64,000 nucleotides of DNA, from positions 186,001 to 250,000 of the forward strand of contig JAKCPI010009463.1 of the NCBI GenBank assembly GCA_023213315.1, written 5' to 3'. The first letter of the stretch is position 1; the number at the start of each line of letters is the position of its first letter. The notes under the pieces were generated by a model. That model did no database searches. It saw only the letters and a list, made by a program, of their open reading frames with translations, and was not told where the DNA came from. The stretch is from Euborellia annulipes. Its lineage: Eukaryota; Arthropoda; Insecta; Dermaptera; Anisolabididae. Shown here one piece after another: positions 37,051-48,647 of the stretch. Position numbers and translations under genes: made by a program.

Positions 37051-37642
37051 GTAATGATGAAAATCTGTCTGTCCATCTGCTTGTTCTTCTTTTGCTCTCT
37101 ATATCTTACCTGAACTCCGCTCCCTATTCATCCCGATTGGTTCTTTCAAGTGAGAGAACAAACAAATAACTATTGAAATAGATCACAAATAGAATTATCG
37201 ACTTTGAATGATGAATGTATTTAGTATAAAAAAAAAACGCGCAGCTGGTCTGTCAAAATACCCTCTAGCTTAGGCTTGTTTGACTAACTTAAAATTCAAT
37301 CAATTTACCAGAAATTCTGATATTCATAAAAACGACAATAGCCTACATATAAAACAGTGATTTTAAATATATTTTTCCGCGAGTTAACTTTGCTAAGTAT
37401 GGCATTTACCCCCCTCTTATTAAATAGGGTAGTTTTACTCTCTTATCTGTCACAATAATAATTTTCTATTCATGTCCCAAATCATGGGATTAAAGAGGAC
37501 AAAGAAGAATAACTAGGTCTTCGCATTTCAATGTAAATAAAATTAATATATGTAATGAAGCTTAATAATGAGGAAGTATAAAAGTCAATTTTTTTTTCTT
37601 CCCAGGCTTATAGTTTAATGATTGAGATTAAAAGGGTTTTAT

Positions 37643-37984
37643 CAATGGTCCCCAACCGGTGTGCTCCGGTACCCAAGGGTGATGCATGAATGGCTAAGGG
37701 GTGCCTCCAAAAACAAAAAAAAATTACCCTATACTTAAGTTAACAAAACTATTGATGGATTTTTACTCAGTGACTGTAGTAAGTTTACTAGTAGTAAACT
37801 ACTACTATTTACTATAGTAACTTATATATATTATGTTTTGGGGTATGCTACTTATTATATAATATTTCAATAAATTTACATATTAAACTTAATTTTTTTT
37901 TTTTTAATTCAAAGAAGGGTGCCCCTAAGTGTTTAATGTTATTCCCAACGGTGCCGTGAACTTCAAAAGGTTGGGAAACTCTGG
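37643..37984. mobile_element. hAT-like MITE
   Basis: The ends CAATGGTCCCCAACC and GGTTGGGAAACTCTGG are near-inverted and share the TTCCCAACC theme of the hAT-like element at 24940. Internal GGGTGCC and AGGGTGCCCC repeat the pattern. I see no clear 8-bp duplication, so the borders are approximate. Confidence 0.6.
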
Positions 37985-38097
37985 CTTATATAGACTATTA
38001 ATTCATTATCACTCAAATTAATAAACAGATAGGAATCATAAAATATAAGAAAATCTTTACTAATTTATTCAAGTATTTTTGAGATAGCAAATTTGCG

Positions 38098-38175
38098 AGA
38101 TGAGTTTGTGTTTATGATTGGGCAAAATTACACTCCCTGGACTCGAACCTCCACGCTTATATTCATAAACAAATT
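38098..38175 (-). repeat. tRNA-like repeat, same family as 10436-10562
   Basis: The minus strand reads GTGGAGGTTCGAGTCCAGGG (a good B box), then TTTTGCCCAATCATAAACAC. The flanks again form an inverted pair built on AGCAAATTTG. Confidence 0.5.
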
Positions 38176-38424
38176 TGCTATTTTAAACGATATATTGACT
38201 AGCTAACGAAGGGTCGATTTATTTGAGTGTTGATTGAAAATATTTCGATTTTTTTCAAACAAAGTATTTCTAGTTTTAAATTCCAAAAATTAAATATCCA
38301 TAAAAAGGCTGATTTTTGCAGAAAACTTTTATAATACCTTCGTAACTGGCCTATATTTAATTTAAAAAAAAATTCCATAGCTGATTTCAAAGGGAATTTA
38401 GAGAGTTCTTAGTCTTGTTCTAGG

Positions 38425-38545
38425 AGTCTAGAGGTTTGCATAATGCGACAATTTAATTGGCTGGCTATCAATCAATTGAAATAAATAGGGACGCGGGTCT
38501 AAAAGCCCTCCGATGCCAAAAAAGCCCTTAAAAAATATATTTAAA
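38425..38545 (+). repeat. SINE family B, 3' part
   Basis: GGCTGGCTATCAATCAATTG, AAATAGGGACGCGGG, AAAGCCCTCCGATGCC and an A-rich tail follow the order seen at 31486-31622. The tRNA-like head is absent. Confidence 0.45.
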
Positions 38546-38811
38546 AAAAGGCAAGTAGGAGCTAAAACCTTTCGACTTCTCGTATTATTGTCAAGATCCT
38601 GCTCTAGCCAATGAGAATGCTGGCTTTAACTGTGAACGTCTGTCTTTGGACTATTATGACTTTTATTACTTTTTTTTAAACTATTTATTTTAATTAATAT
38701 TTAAAGATTTTGTAAATTAAAATAGACTAATAAAAACATTCGATTATTTTTTTTATATTAATAATAAATCAAGAATTAGATATTGCGACATTAGTATGTC
38801 TTCCTCGATTG

Positions 38812-38870
38812 AGAAATCCCTTCTAAGGATGACACACCAGTGTCGAAATACCTATTAAGTGTTGATTTAT
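38812..38870 (+). ncRNA. Hammerhead-like module, degenerate
   Basis: CTAAGGA stands where CUGANGA is expected, followed by stem II TGACAC-ACCA-GTGTC and GAAA. The cleavage-side sequence ATACC departs from the GUH pattern. The stem is shared with 14978-15123, so the two belong to one old family. Confidence 0.4.
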
Positions 38871-39179
38871 AATCAATAAATAATTTTAAAAAAATAACCT
38901 AGTGTTTTTTATTTGTATTTATTAATATTTAATTTTTTCATTTGTTAATTAATTTAATTAAAATAATTATTTAATTATTCATAAAAAAATATTTCATTTA
39001 TTTCACGCATCGAAAATTTCTAAATTATTTGACATACAAATTAGAGGCCACTCCTACTTGCCCTTAACTTTATAGATTGCCAAAATCTTTATTAAATTTT
39101 CATTCTCCTGAAGATTCGTGTTATTTTAAAAATGCGAAGACCACATTAGATTCGTTTTTTTTTTTAATACAGTTTAAAG

Positions 39180-39660
39180 TAGAGGAAAGTATCCACCGGT
39201 CGGTGCATAAAATGGCATTGTGCGTTGCGCGTTGTTTGCTGCTGGGCAAATGGAGCGATCAAAAAAAGGTGTTGATTTGTTGGTCTGCGAGCTGACATGT
39301 TTCTCGCCTGACAATCACACCGGGGCTTTCAACCTCAAATAGCCAGTTCGTTTATTTGGCGACCGCCACTGCACTGCGGCCCCCGACCCCTTTTGCGGGT
39401 TTTTACAAAAATCATTTTCACAAAACGCAGCCGGTTATGCTAGAAACATACTCTATCCTCACACCACTCTTCTATCCCCGTGACCGCTATATTTTAATTA
39501 CGTGGTATCCATTTAGGGGCGGGTAAAAAGTATTTCACACACGTCTATTAATAACACTGGCGCCCAAAAGGACGGCCCGGCTGCATATTAAATGAACGGC
39601 CACAACACAGGCACCAATGCACCGATTCTATGCGATCGAATCACAGCCTTTTTCACTATC
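39180..39660. promoter_or_regulatory. Intronic island with a PBC-Meis type site
   Basis: About 480 bases of balanced composition in an AT-rich intron. CTGACAATCA at 39308-39317 is, on the minus strand, TGATTGTCAG, one base from the PBX-Meis/Prep composite TGATTGACAG. GAGCTGACATG nearby has a Meis-type half site. A 72-codon frame at 39077-39295 overlaps the block but has no domain. I infer a candidate enhancer, possibly autoregulatory. Confidence 0.4.
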
Positions 39661-40111
39661 CTTGTTCCTTTTTTTTTCTACCAGTTTTATTCCCATATGC
39701 TCATTTCCCATAATTGGAGATGGAATAATAACCAGATCTAGTTTTATCAAGGAGAAAATATTTAATAACACATTAGAAGCGCCTTTTCAATAGGCAACAT
39801 AAACGCCCGTTAAGAATTTTTGCTTGAAATATAAAAAAAAATTATTATTTGTACGAATTTCTAAGAAAATTTTCAGTAAAATAAAAAATTTTTTGAATTC
39901 ACAAATTTGGTTGTCATCCGCTGCATCATTGATGGTACCATAATTTTGGGGGACCAGAGTTTTGTTGCGTAGGAGTGAAGAGGCGGTGGTCCATTCTAAG
40001 TGTAATGGGGTAACAATGATTTATAAGAAGTGAAGATTCTCAACGAAGTTTCATTACACAGTTAGTTCTTTGGTGTTAAGGAAATAAAATAATTTTAATA
40101 TTTATTTTATT

Positions 40112-40617
40112 TTAATTTTTCAGATTTTGACAGACTGAAATGCATCTTTAGCAGTTTCGAATCTTATTCATTTATCAAGGCCTAAAATAAAGACACTCAC
40201 ATGTTTGACAAAATCTAATTTTTTTAAATGTTTATTTGTAAAAATAAATAAATAAATGTAGGCATAAATGCCCTTAGTGGAGGTATGCCATCGATATTAT
40301 AATAAAAAAGCAAACGTGTGGGGTCGTAGGACCCCCGGCAGGAACGAAGTATCTCACGGTACGGTAGATAGAAGGAAATAAAGAAAAGGAGAAGGTGGGC
40401 GTGGCCTCGCCAAGACTTCGGCTAATCTCGCCTTCCTCCGCCGTCGCTCGGGCGCTGGGAACGCATTTTTGTTAGGAACGCGTTTTTGTTACGTTACATT
40501 TTCTCCCAATTCACCCTGCGTAAGCCGCGTTAAAGAACTTCGTTCCAATAAATAAAAAAGGCCTAATAAGATTCGAAACTTAAAGATGCATTTCAGTCGG
40601 TCAAGATTTGAAAAATT
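40112..40617. mobile_element. Fold-back element with a GC-rich inner segment
   Basis: Outer arms of about 65 bp are inverted copies: left GACAGACTGAAATGCATCTT... and right ...AGATGCATTTCAGTCGGTC. Inside lies a GC-rich block (40320-40548) with its own short inverted pair GGAACGAAGT/ACTTCGTTCC. A second element may have inserted into a first. The frames are closed. Superfamily unknown. Confidence 0.65.
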
Positions 40618-41209
40618 TAAATAAAATTAATTTTATTCCCTAACACAGAAAAAAGTATTAAATTTTATAAACAATAATTTAATTCAGGACTCAAATTAGC
40701 ATGAATAATAAAGAACTTTATGTATGATTAAAATTATATTAAATTTTTTTTTGTTACTAATTTACCCCCTCTCATCTGGGACCTCTCCCATTTAATGGAG
40801 AGAAATCCCCTTTTATTAATATGGCGTATATAAATATCCACTGCGATTAAATAGCGGACGTCTCACTGACGTTACAGAACTTCTCTGAGAAGTTGAAATA
40901 TCTATTTGGTCGCAGTGCTACAGTATGTGGGTATTTATTTATATTTGTCCTATTTAATAAAAGAGTAATGCATATTATTTATACGCGATTTCTATTAATT
41001 TTTTTATAACGCCTAACTCTAAACTATGCGTATATAAAATAAATAGACAAATTTTATCATATAAAATAGTAAATTCGATAGTATTTAGTCAAACAAGAAA
41101 TTTTTTGATTTTATTTTTCATCTTTTAATATAAAGTTTGTCTATTTATGCATTCCGATATTTCAAAAAATCCTTTTCTTTTGTTATTATACGTATATAGA
41201 GTATATATA

Positions 41210-41345
41210 GGGTCGCCGAGAGCTTTCACGGACCTCACGCTGAACATTTAATAATTATTCATATTTCCGGGCCGTGAATTTATTACCCCCGCTTGCTCCA
41301 CTCTTCCAACCCCGCATGTTTATGCATGTTAGTGTGACTTAACAT
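41210..41345. other. Short mixed-composition island
   Basis: GGGTCGCCGAGAGCTTTCAC, CATTTAATAATTATTCATAT and GGGCCGTGAATTTATTACCC combine GC-rich motifs with homeodomain-type AT cores. No coding frame. A candidate regulatory element by composition only. Confidence 0.3.
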
Positions 41346-42539
41346 TATTTTAATTCACATAATTTAGGTTTTTTTTTTTTTTTCATTGATATTGATTAGA
41401 TTTTGTCGCGAATCAACTAAATAGAATTATTTTATTTATTTTTTTTTTTTTCAAATGAAATTTTTTGTAAAAAAAATTATTTTTACGTGCCTGGGGGTAA
41501 TTTTTTGGGTTTAAAAAAAATTTTTTTCTTAGGATTCTTGTTATTTTTTTTAAAACTTTATTCCATAGATCAGCCCTGGGCAGAACGCCGTTCGCGATCG
41601 ACCGGTCGACCGCGAAGCGTTTTTGAGAAGACCGCCTCAGCTTTGGAGGCCAAATGTTTGTATTCCAATTATTTAGTAACTAAGATTTTATTTTAGGGCA
41701 CATAATTACTAAGTACTTTCAGAAGTGGATAAGAATAATTTTAATAAAATCAATATTTGACATTAATTAGGCTTATTTAAAATAACTTAATAAAGAGTTG
41801 ATAGTTTTTTTATCACCTTATTAATGCATATGAAATACACAATTTGCATGGTGGAGATAATCTTTCAAGTTACAAAATTTCACTTAATTAGATTTTCAAA
41901 ATTGTTAATATCTAGCCAATTCAATTTACAAGTGTCTTTAAAATTTTATCAGACTTATTAACTTTTTTGAAATTTTTTAAAGAATTTTATATGGAAGAAA
42001 ATAAAATCTGCCCAGGTCTGTTCTATAATATTTCAGATTAATATTAATATAAAAATTATGATAATTAGAAGAAACCAAAATTATTAAAAAAATTAAATTA
42101 TTGGTTCAGTAGCCTACTTAATATAAATATTGCTACTAATTTTGAAATTGAATTATTCGGTCATAAGAATTACATTACTTAATTTTTTTTTAAGAATTTT
42201 TAATTCAATTATTATAATGAGTTTAGGTTACGGATCCAATTACGGAATTGCTGGTTTTATTATTCGAGAAATGTTTTTAGTCTCCACTATTAGCCTTGCC
42301 AAATTAATTCCCCATATATATATTCTAATTAATCAAATTTTTTTTTTTTAATTTCGATTCGTTTTTTTTTGTTTTGTTGATTTATCATTAAATAAAAATA
42401 AACTCAACACTTGAATATGAAATATTTCCATATTTGTTTTTGCCGGCGATCATCTTATGTCAATATTTGTTTATTGATTGTCTTCTTGTCTTGATTACCT
42501 GGAATAGACTTTTGAAAGGCTAGCTTTTTTTTTTTTTAA

Positions 42540-42860
42540 TGCCGCCACCACCCGAAATTACCGTCGTTTGCGTGGATAGAGGGGATGGTAGGCCCCTTCA
42601 GCCAAGCCTGAGAGGTCCCCCACGCCACGAATAAGTTCAACAAATGGCTTGTTTGAACTGGCTCTGTTTGGCCAAGTTTTCGATATCAACAAATACGGGG
42701 CGTTATCGCAACGGCCAGCAGCAGCCGGAGTCCCCCCCCCCTAGGGGAGGGGGGACTTCTGCCCTACGACCTCCCCCCCAAGGGTGAAATATGATGCCGA
42801 GGCGACTCCCCACAAATCACCGCACCGACCCGCCAGAACAAGACGTGTCTTTTTCCTATC
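42540..42860. other. GC-rich island with a C/G palindrome
   Basis: About 320 bases of GC-rich sequence. At 42729-42757 AGTCCCCCC... mirrors ...GGGGGGACT around CTAG, a strong stem. A minus-strand frame (42764-42946) is low-complexity lysine/glutamate sequence and not credible. A regulatory role is inferred. Confidence 0.3.
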
Positions 42861-44645
42861 GACCGCCGCCTAATTAAATTTAACACTTCTTTTTCTTCTT
42901 TTTTTTTTTTTTTTGCTCCAGCTCGATTCTCTTTCTTTCTTCTCACTTCTTATCATCTAACAACAAACGCCGCCATTTTAATCTGGTCGAACTTTCTGAA
43001 AAATTCTTTCCTCTTGATTAATCCAAAAAAAAGCATTCGATTTGAAAATAGATTTTTTTTTTTTTAAGTATATAACAAAAATATATTTGGTGAAATTTTA
43101 TATACCGTAATTCCAAAGCATTGGGTTAATAAACGTCTTAAAAGTTAGACCTTCATATCAAAATTTTTTTACAAATATCCGAATAATAGGATCGTTTAGA
43201 CAGGCTTTCCCAAGATTATGAAATTTTATAAATAAGATGAAATACGTAAATTTTAATATAAAATTACGAAGACAAGAGGATTTTTTTTCAAATTTTCACT
43301 CTCTGCTGCTGAATCATTTAGGCGTCAATTGTATATATTTATTAAATTTACAATAGTATCGATGACAACCAGGGGGATGTTAATCAGGCTAGCTTTTCGG
43401 GTACACCCTCCCGAGAATACCGTGCTTGGCATTGCTTAACTACAACGGTCCTTGTAATTGACATTCTAATAAAATATATATTGATGAAGAGAACGATTAA
43501 TCTTCGAAACAGTCGACAGTAAAAATAATATAATTTGTTATTTAATTCCTTTGTCCGATTTCACGTCTTCATAATTCCACAAATCAACGACATTTAATTA
43601 AAAAATTTAATAGATACATTCACTTATAAATTAATTAACACTTTTGCTTTATTCCGTTAGGAGTTTAGTCGTGAAAATTTTTTTTTGTAAAATATGCTAT
43701 CTCTCTAGAACGAATAAAAATCTCTTAACGTTAACAATACTTACTCTATTTTCCTATACGAGAATATAAAAATCAAGTTAGTTAGACCCAAAATTATTTT
43801 TTAAACAATACAATTTGTTATAAAATTCAATTATATATATCATAATTCTCACTTATTTGACAAGTTATAATATATTATTCGAATGTTTTTTTGAATAATA
43901 TACAAGAATTATTAATTTATATTAATAACAAAAACAAATATTTGTTTTGTTATAGATAAGGTGATTATTTTTTAAAACCCCTCGTTTTTTTTTTTAATAA
44001 ATAAAAGATTATTATTATATATTATTCATTTGATTTGACAAAACTAATTTTATAAATAATCGATAGCCTCGCCTCTCTTATAATATTTTTATATATGCGC
44101 GTATACAAGCTAAATTTTTAATGAAAATACAAATAAATAATATATATTCGTCTGTTTGATTTTCGCTTTTTAAAAATAAAAAGATTAATGGACCATAGTT
44201 CAAATAATTCCAAATATAATCTGTTTGATTAAAAGGATAAATAATTTGATCTATTTATTTGTTTAACTATTTGAAAAAAAAAAAAATTTCAAATTATATC
44301 TTGAACTGTCAAAATTGTTTGATATTTTTAATTTATTATAAATACGGAAAAAAAAAATCAAAATCAAACGGATTTGTATTAGTTATTCTCATCATAAAAA
44401 ACAGATCGCAGTTTTTTTTTTGATGGAGAATATATATATTATAAGGAAAATTTGTTATAGATATTGACAGGGATGGAGAGGATCGAGATCCTTTTGGATT
44501 TTAAATCCGATCCAGATTTTCGGTTCTGGCTCGAAATCCTTTTTTAAGGATGAATTTTGGATATGGATCGAAATCATTTTTAATCTCTGGATCTAGGTTC
44601 GGATCACTAATCTTTTTTGAACCATTAGCAATAACTGTGGTTTAT

Positions 44646-44699
44646 TTGTAAAAATGACAACGTTTCGGCCACTGATTCTGTGGCCTTCTTCAGGTACAA
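44646..44699 (-). ncRNA. Hammerhead-like module, all core bases kept (minus strand)
   Basis: Read on the minus strand: TTGTA, C, CTGAAGA, stem II GGCCAC-AGAATCA-GTGGCC, GAAAC, GTT, a bulge, TACAA. The core CUGAAGA and GAAA are intact, stem III is the two-base AC/GU, the cleavage triplet would be GUU, and stem I closes with TTGTA/TACAA beyond an internal loop. This is the minimal type I layout of Penelope-associated hammerheads. Activity is not shown. Confidence 0.6.
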
Positions 44700-44963
44700 T
44701 TCAGTTAAGATTACAAAGGGTGTTATATCTGTGACATTTAGTAATCTTATGTTTAATCTTCAAGTGATTATTTGTCCGATATAGAGCCAAGATAAATTGC
44801 TCTAGGAAAATAAAGTTCTTAATAAATTTTATTATATTTTTTATTAATTCGGAGACTTAAATAATTAGCCTGGCTCTATATCAAGCAAGTAACCACTTGA
44901 AGATTAAACATATGATTAGCTTGTCCGGTTTCATATAATTAAAATTTAGTAATCTTAACTGAA

Positions 44964-45017
44964 TTGTATCTGAAGAAAGCCACAGAATCAGTGGCCCAAA
45001 CGTTGTAATTTTTACAA
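44964..45017 (+). ncRNA. Hammerhead-like module, GAAA mutated
   Basis: The inverted partner of 44646-44699: TTGTA, CTGAAGA, GCCAC-AGAATCA-GTGGC, then CAAACGTT in place of GAAACGTT, and TACAA. The core G to C change should inactivate it. Confidence 0.5.
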
Positions 45018-45032
45018 ATAAACTACAGTTAA

Positions 45033-45397
45033 GATGCGCGTCTCGAAAAACGGTTAGAACACTATAGACTACCGAGTTACTCGAGGGGGCAAGAGATGGC
45101 GTTAGTTTTCCCCATTCCATTTCATTCTAGAGCTTCCAGCTAATTAATTAAAGGCAAAAAATTAATTATTCTTTAACACAATGATTACTAATTTAATTAT
45201 CTACAACTTATAGAGCTCCTTTTTTTTTTAAATTATCTTTTATTTAATGCGATTAATCTAAAAAAAAAAAAAATTTCGAAAATCAAAAAAAGGGCTTCTA
45301 TAAGTTGTAGACATTTTAAATAGCTTTAATTTAAAAAAAATTTGAGGTCGATAGCTTCAAAATTGTGGCCGCTGGAAAGTCCCAAAATTAGCACCCC
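45033..45397 (+). mobile_element. TTAA-target element, older copy
   Basis: It matches the copy at 52278-52661 from GATGCGCGTCTCGAAAA through GGCAAGAGATGGCGTTAG to GTGGCCGCTGGAA and AAATTAGCACC. The left flank is TTAA (45029-45032); the right flank is TTGA, a worn TTAA. Confidence 0.75.
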
Positions 45398-45659
45398 TTG
45401 ATATTGTGTTTTCGTCTGGACGAAATTTTATTCCAAGCCCTTCTGAGTTATATCAACGCTCATTATTGGTCACTTTTAATCACCTTTTTAACTGAAAAAA
45501 AGTCTGAAGCCTTTGATCTAGTACTAATATCAAAAAGAAATCTATTAACCGGTTTTAAAATAAAAAAAAAAAATTTTATTTGAGATTTTCTTTCATTAAA
45601 CACTTTTCAATTAAATAGAAAAAAAAAATAACCCAAGCATCTTGTTAAAAATAAATTCC

Positions 45660-45800
45660 AATGTGTTCTCATCGTCGACAACGACGACGACGACGACTTA
45701 TCGGGCCAAATATGAATAAACATTATCTGTTGGCTGGCGATTCTCTTCATTTTATAGCTCTAGTCCCTCCGGATAAGCGTTAAGCGACGGCCATCAATTC
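45660..45800. other. GC-richer island with a GAC microsatellite
   Basis: CGACGACGACGACGAC is followed by TTATCGGGCCAAATATG, TTGGCTGGCGATTC and CGTTAAGCGACGGCC. No open frame of interest. Candidate regulatory element by composition. Confidence 0.25.
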
Positions 45801-46364
45801 CGGCTGCCTTTCTTTTATAACCTCTCACAAAAAAAAAAGTTTCTTCTCAGGATTTATCTCTAAATTTAATAAAGTCTTTAATTTCTTCAGAATGAATTGG
45901 TTGACACTTGGCTTAAAAAAAAAAAGTCATCCAACTGGTTTCTATTGTTAATAATTAAACAGGGAAATCTTAAACAGTGATCTATCGATTAAGCAAATTA
46001 ACATTTATTAAGATCAGTCAACTTCATCATCTCAAATTTTTTATTCATATCCCAGTCCCCCATCACAAATTTTTCACACATTTCCTCTTAGTAATTTCAT
46101 TCCCTTTCTTTACTTTTTTATCCGAATTTTTTTCGTTCAGTCCCACATTTTTTTGTCGAACGCCTTTTTTTTCTCATCTTTTAATTTTCTTTTTTATGTG
46201 AGTCCTTTACTTGTCTTCTTTCTCTTGACATTCAATTCCTTCTTTCATATAACATATTTTTTAAACAACTTTCGATCTATTGATTAATTTCCAACTAGGC
46301 CTTGCGATATTATAGAACTCTTTACTAACTGAAGATTAATAAAAAAATTTAATTATTTTTTATT

Positions 46365-46511
46365 TAAATATGCCTGGACCCACCAATAGATATATTAATA
46401 AAATACGAGTATTGTAAAAAGTCTTATATGGCCTAAGTTGCCGAAAAGACTGTATGTGTGTGTGAGAGTGGGAAAAAAGTGTGAGCGTTTATTTTTTCTA
46501 AAAAAAAAAGA
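46365..46511 (+). mobile_element. SINE family A, 5'-truncated copy
   Basis: Contains TGCCTGGACCCACCAATAGA, the GCCTAAGTTGCCGAAAAGAC core and a poly-A tail. The tRNA-like head is missing. Confidence 0.75.
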
Positions 46512-46610
46512 CCATAAAACCTTGATTTAATTAATTTTGACGAAAACCTCCACCTGCTTTAATAAATAAATAAAATTAGACCAAAAGAAAATAGTGAGTG
46601 CATAAATTTT

Positions 46611-46973
46611 TACTGTAAGATAGGCAACTCAACTTACCAAGGCCGCAGAAATTTTTGGGGCCGTAGGGGGAGGGATTCGGATGATCTGAAAAGTAATTCC
46701 ACCCTCCCTTCTCCCAAATTAACAAATTTTAAAGAATATATAATTTCTTATAATAATAAATAAATTTTAAAACTCCATGTTACTCTATATATTTATTTTT
46801 ATTTATAATTTTTTGGAATTTCTGGGGGAGGAAGGGGGGTGTTTGGTTCTCCATATCCCACTTCACTTACTACGGCCCTGTTGTTAGGTTGTTTGTAAAA
46901 TCTATCTAATAATTAACAATACTTTCGAAATATCCGTTTTTTATTGGTCATTTGGGCTGCCTATCTTCCAGTA
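46611..46973. mobile_element. MITE-like element with 16-bp inverted ends
   Basis: The ends are TACTGTAAGATAGGCA and, inverted, TACTGGAAGATAGGCA, with one difference. An inner pair GGGCCGTAG/TACGGCCC is also inverted. Isolated GGCCTATCTTCCAG at 25950 may be a remnant of the same family. Confidence 0.65.
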
Positions 46974-47499
46974 AACTAACGAATGAAGAGGATATATTAC
47001 TCCACTCTAAATAATAACAGACCAAATTTTTTTCTCTTTAAATAAAACAAAAAAAAAAAATAATAAATTCCCTCATAATATTCAAATTTATTTAAATTAT
47101 ACAAAATCCCTTTTAAGTAAATATTTAACTTATTTTTTTTTTTTAATTTATAATATAAAATAAAAGAGTTAATATTGACTAATCGTTTTATTATTATAAC
47201 CAACAAAACGTCTTTTTTTTTAATAGAGCATACATTGATAACTTCACTTTATCTTTTTTAACCCTCTATTGATTTATTAATTAATAAAATTTCTTTTATA
47301 AATAAAAAAATACAAATTAAATTAATTTTTTTTTAAGGTGAAAAATAGGATTATTATTTTTGAAAAAAAAAAAGAAAAAAAAGTGATTAAGTTTAGGTGG
47401 AAAACACGAATTAGCTCTAGTTTATAGGTTTGTTATTTTCTCGTTTCGTTCATTTTAAATGATGATGTTTGATTTTTTTGATGATTTGGCTTTCTAACA

Positions 47500-48130
47500 T
47501 CCAAATATTTTTTCGCCGCCGCCATATGTGTGAGTGTGTGTTATAATAAATTTGGCCTCCGACACTCTGCTTGGAGCCAATCGTCCGTAGCCCCCCCCCC
47601 CCTCGTTTTTTCGTTCGGTGGTGGTGGTGGTGGTGCATGGACTTTTCTTCTTTTTCTCTGCAAACTTGCAACTTTTGGCTTCCCACTTATTTTTTTTTTT
47701 TTTTTCGTTGTACCCTCTGTTCTTTTATTCTAACTTTTCCTTCATTTTTGTTAGCCTTTTCGTCGCCAGAGCTCTTATCTCACCCCCGTGCCCGGAACTG
47801 TGGAGGGCGAGACGTCGGCAACTTTTGCTCCGCAAACTTTTTTTTTTTTTTATACGAGTTTCTGATTTTTCTTTTATCTTTGTTCTTTTTTTTCGGGCGC
47901 CATTTCGTCGTTGTTGCCGCCGCTGCCGCTCATCTTATTTCTTTTCCTCGAATCATTGGTTGTATTTTTAATCTCTTTGAATAGTGTGAGGCCTTTTTTT
48001 TTTTTTTTGTTAACCACATCTCAACTCGTCGTCGCTGGCGGTTGAATGGGAATATAAAACATTGGCACTGGTTGTGGTCTTGGATGGGTGAACAAGATTA
48101 TGAGCATAGTTGTCGGTAAAGAGATAAAAT
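47500..48130. other. Extended GC-richer block before a coding exon
   Basis: Several non-repetitive segments (GCCTCCGACACTCTGCTTGG, GGCGAGACGTCGGCAACTTT, GCCGCCGCTGCCGCTCATC) are separated by poly-T. Overlapping frames up to 137 codons exist but are phenylalanine-rich translations of the T tracts and not credible. The block lies about 500 bases before the next exd exon. A regulatory role is possible. Confidence 0.3.
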
Positions 48131-48647
48131 CTATGAATGCAAACACAAAAGACTAACGCCTACAATAATTTATTTTTAATTAAAAAAAAAATAATAATAA
48201 TAATTTTCTTATATTATTGGTATGATACTGCCAAGAAATAATTTCATGAATGGGCTTTTAGAAAATAAATAAATCCGTAGAAATTTATTTATTTTAGTAA
48301 TATTTTATTTTGCACGCTCCCAAGAGTTTTTAATTCAAATCGACCTCGTTAGATGGCATCAAAAATAAAAATGTATGAAATAACGCTTTAGAATCCGTCG
48401 CAAAAGTAACCATCTCGCACATTGATATTGTTTGAAAACCCCTATTAATATTAGTTTATAAAAACTTTTTTTTTCTAAGGTCGGTCCCAGTCGGTCTGCA
48501 TTATATAAAATAAAGAGGGTATTTTTGAAATTTTTCTTTAATAATAAATTATCCATCTCAATTCTCCATCCTTTTTTCCATTCTTTATATGTTCAAATTT
48601 TTATATATAGAGATGTTATACTTATATTTTTGGTGTTTATGTTTCAG

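Larger units (their letters stand above)
44632..45031. mobile_element. Fold-back element carrying two inverted hammerhead-like modules
   Basis: Two arms of roughly 150 bp are inverted copies: left AACTGTGGTTTATTTG... and right ...CAAATAAACTACAGTT. Each arm carries one hammerhead-like module near its outer end, pointing outward. The centre is AT-rich. The right end adjoins the TTAA element at 45033, whose TTAA target is formed by the end of the arm. Confidence 0.8.
37051..48647 (+). other. exd: exd intron of 11.6 kb
   Basis: It begins GTAATG and ends TATGTTTCAG. It holds a hAT-like element, SINE fragments, fold-backs, a TTAA element and several GC-richer islands, listed separately. In the rest (for example 37100-37640, 41700-42530, 43000-44460, 46980-47490) I see only AT-rich sequence with homopolymers. 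Confidence 0.85.

Noticed and set aside
41573..41655. A hAT-like end (CCCTGGGCAGAAC, CGACCGGTCGACCG)
   Set aside because: Only one end-like segment is visible, with no partner end or duplication, so I do not list it as an element.
47571..47984. Open frames of up to 137 codons rich in Phe, Leu and Val
   Set aside because: They arise from poly-T and GGTGGT tracts in an intron; there is no domain and no splice context.
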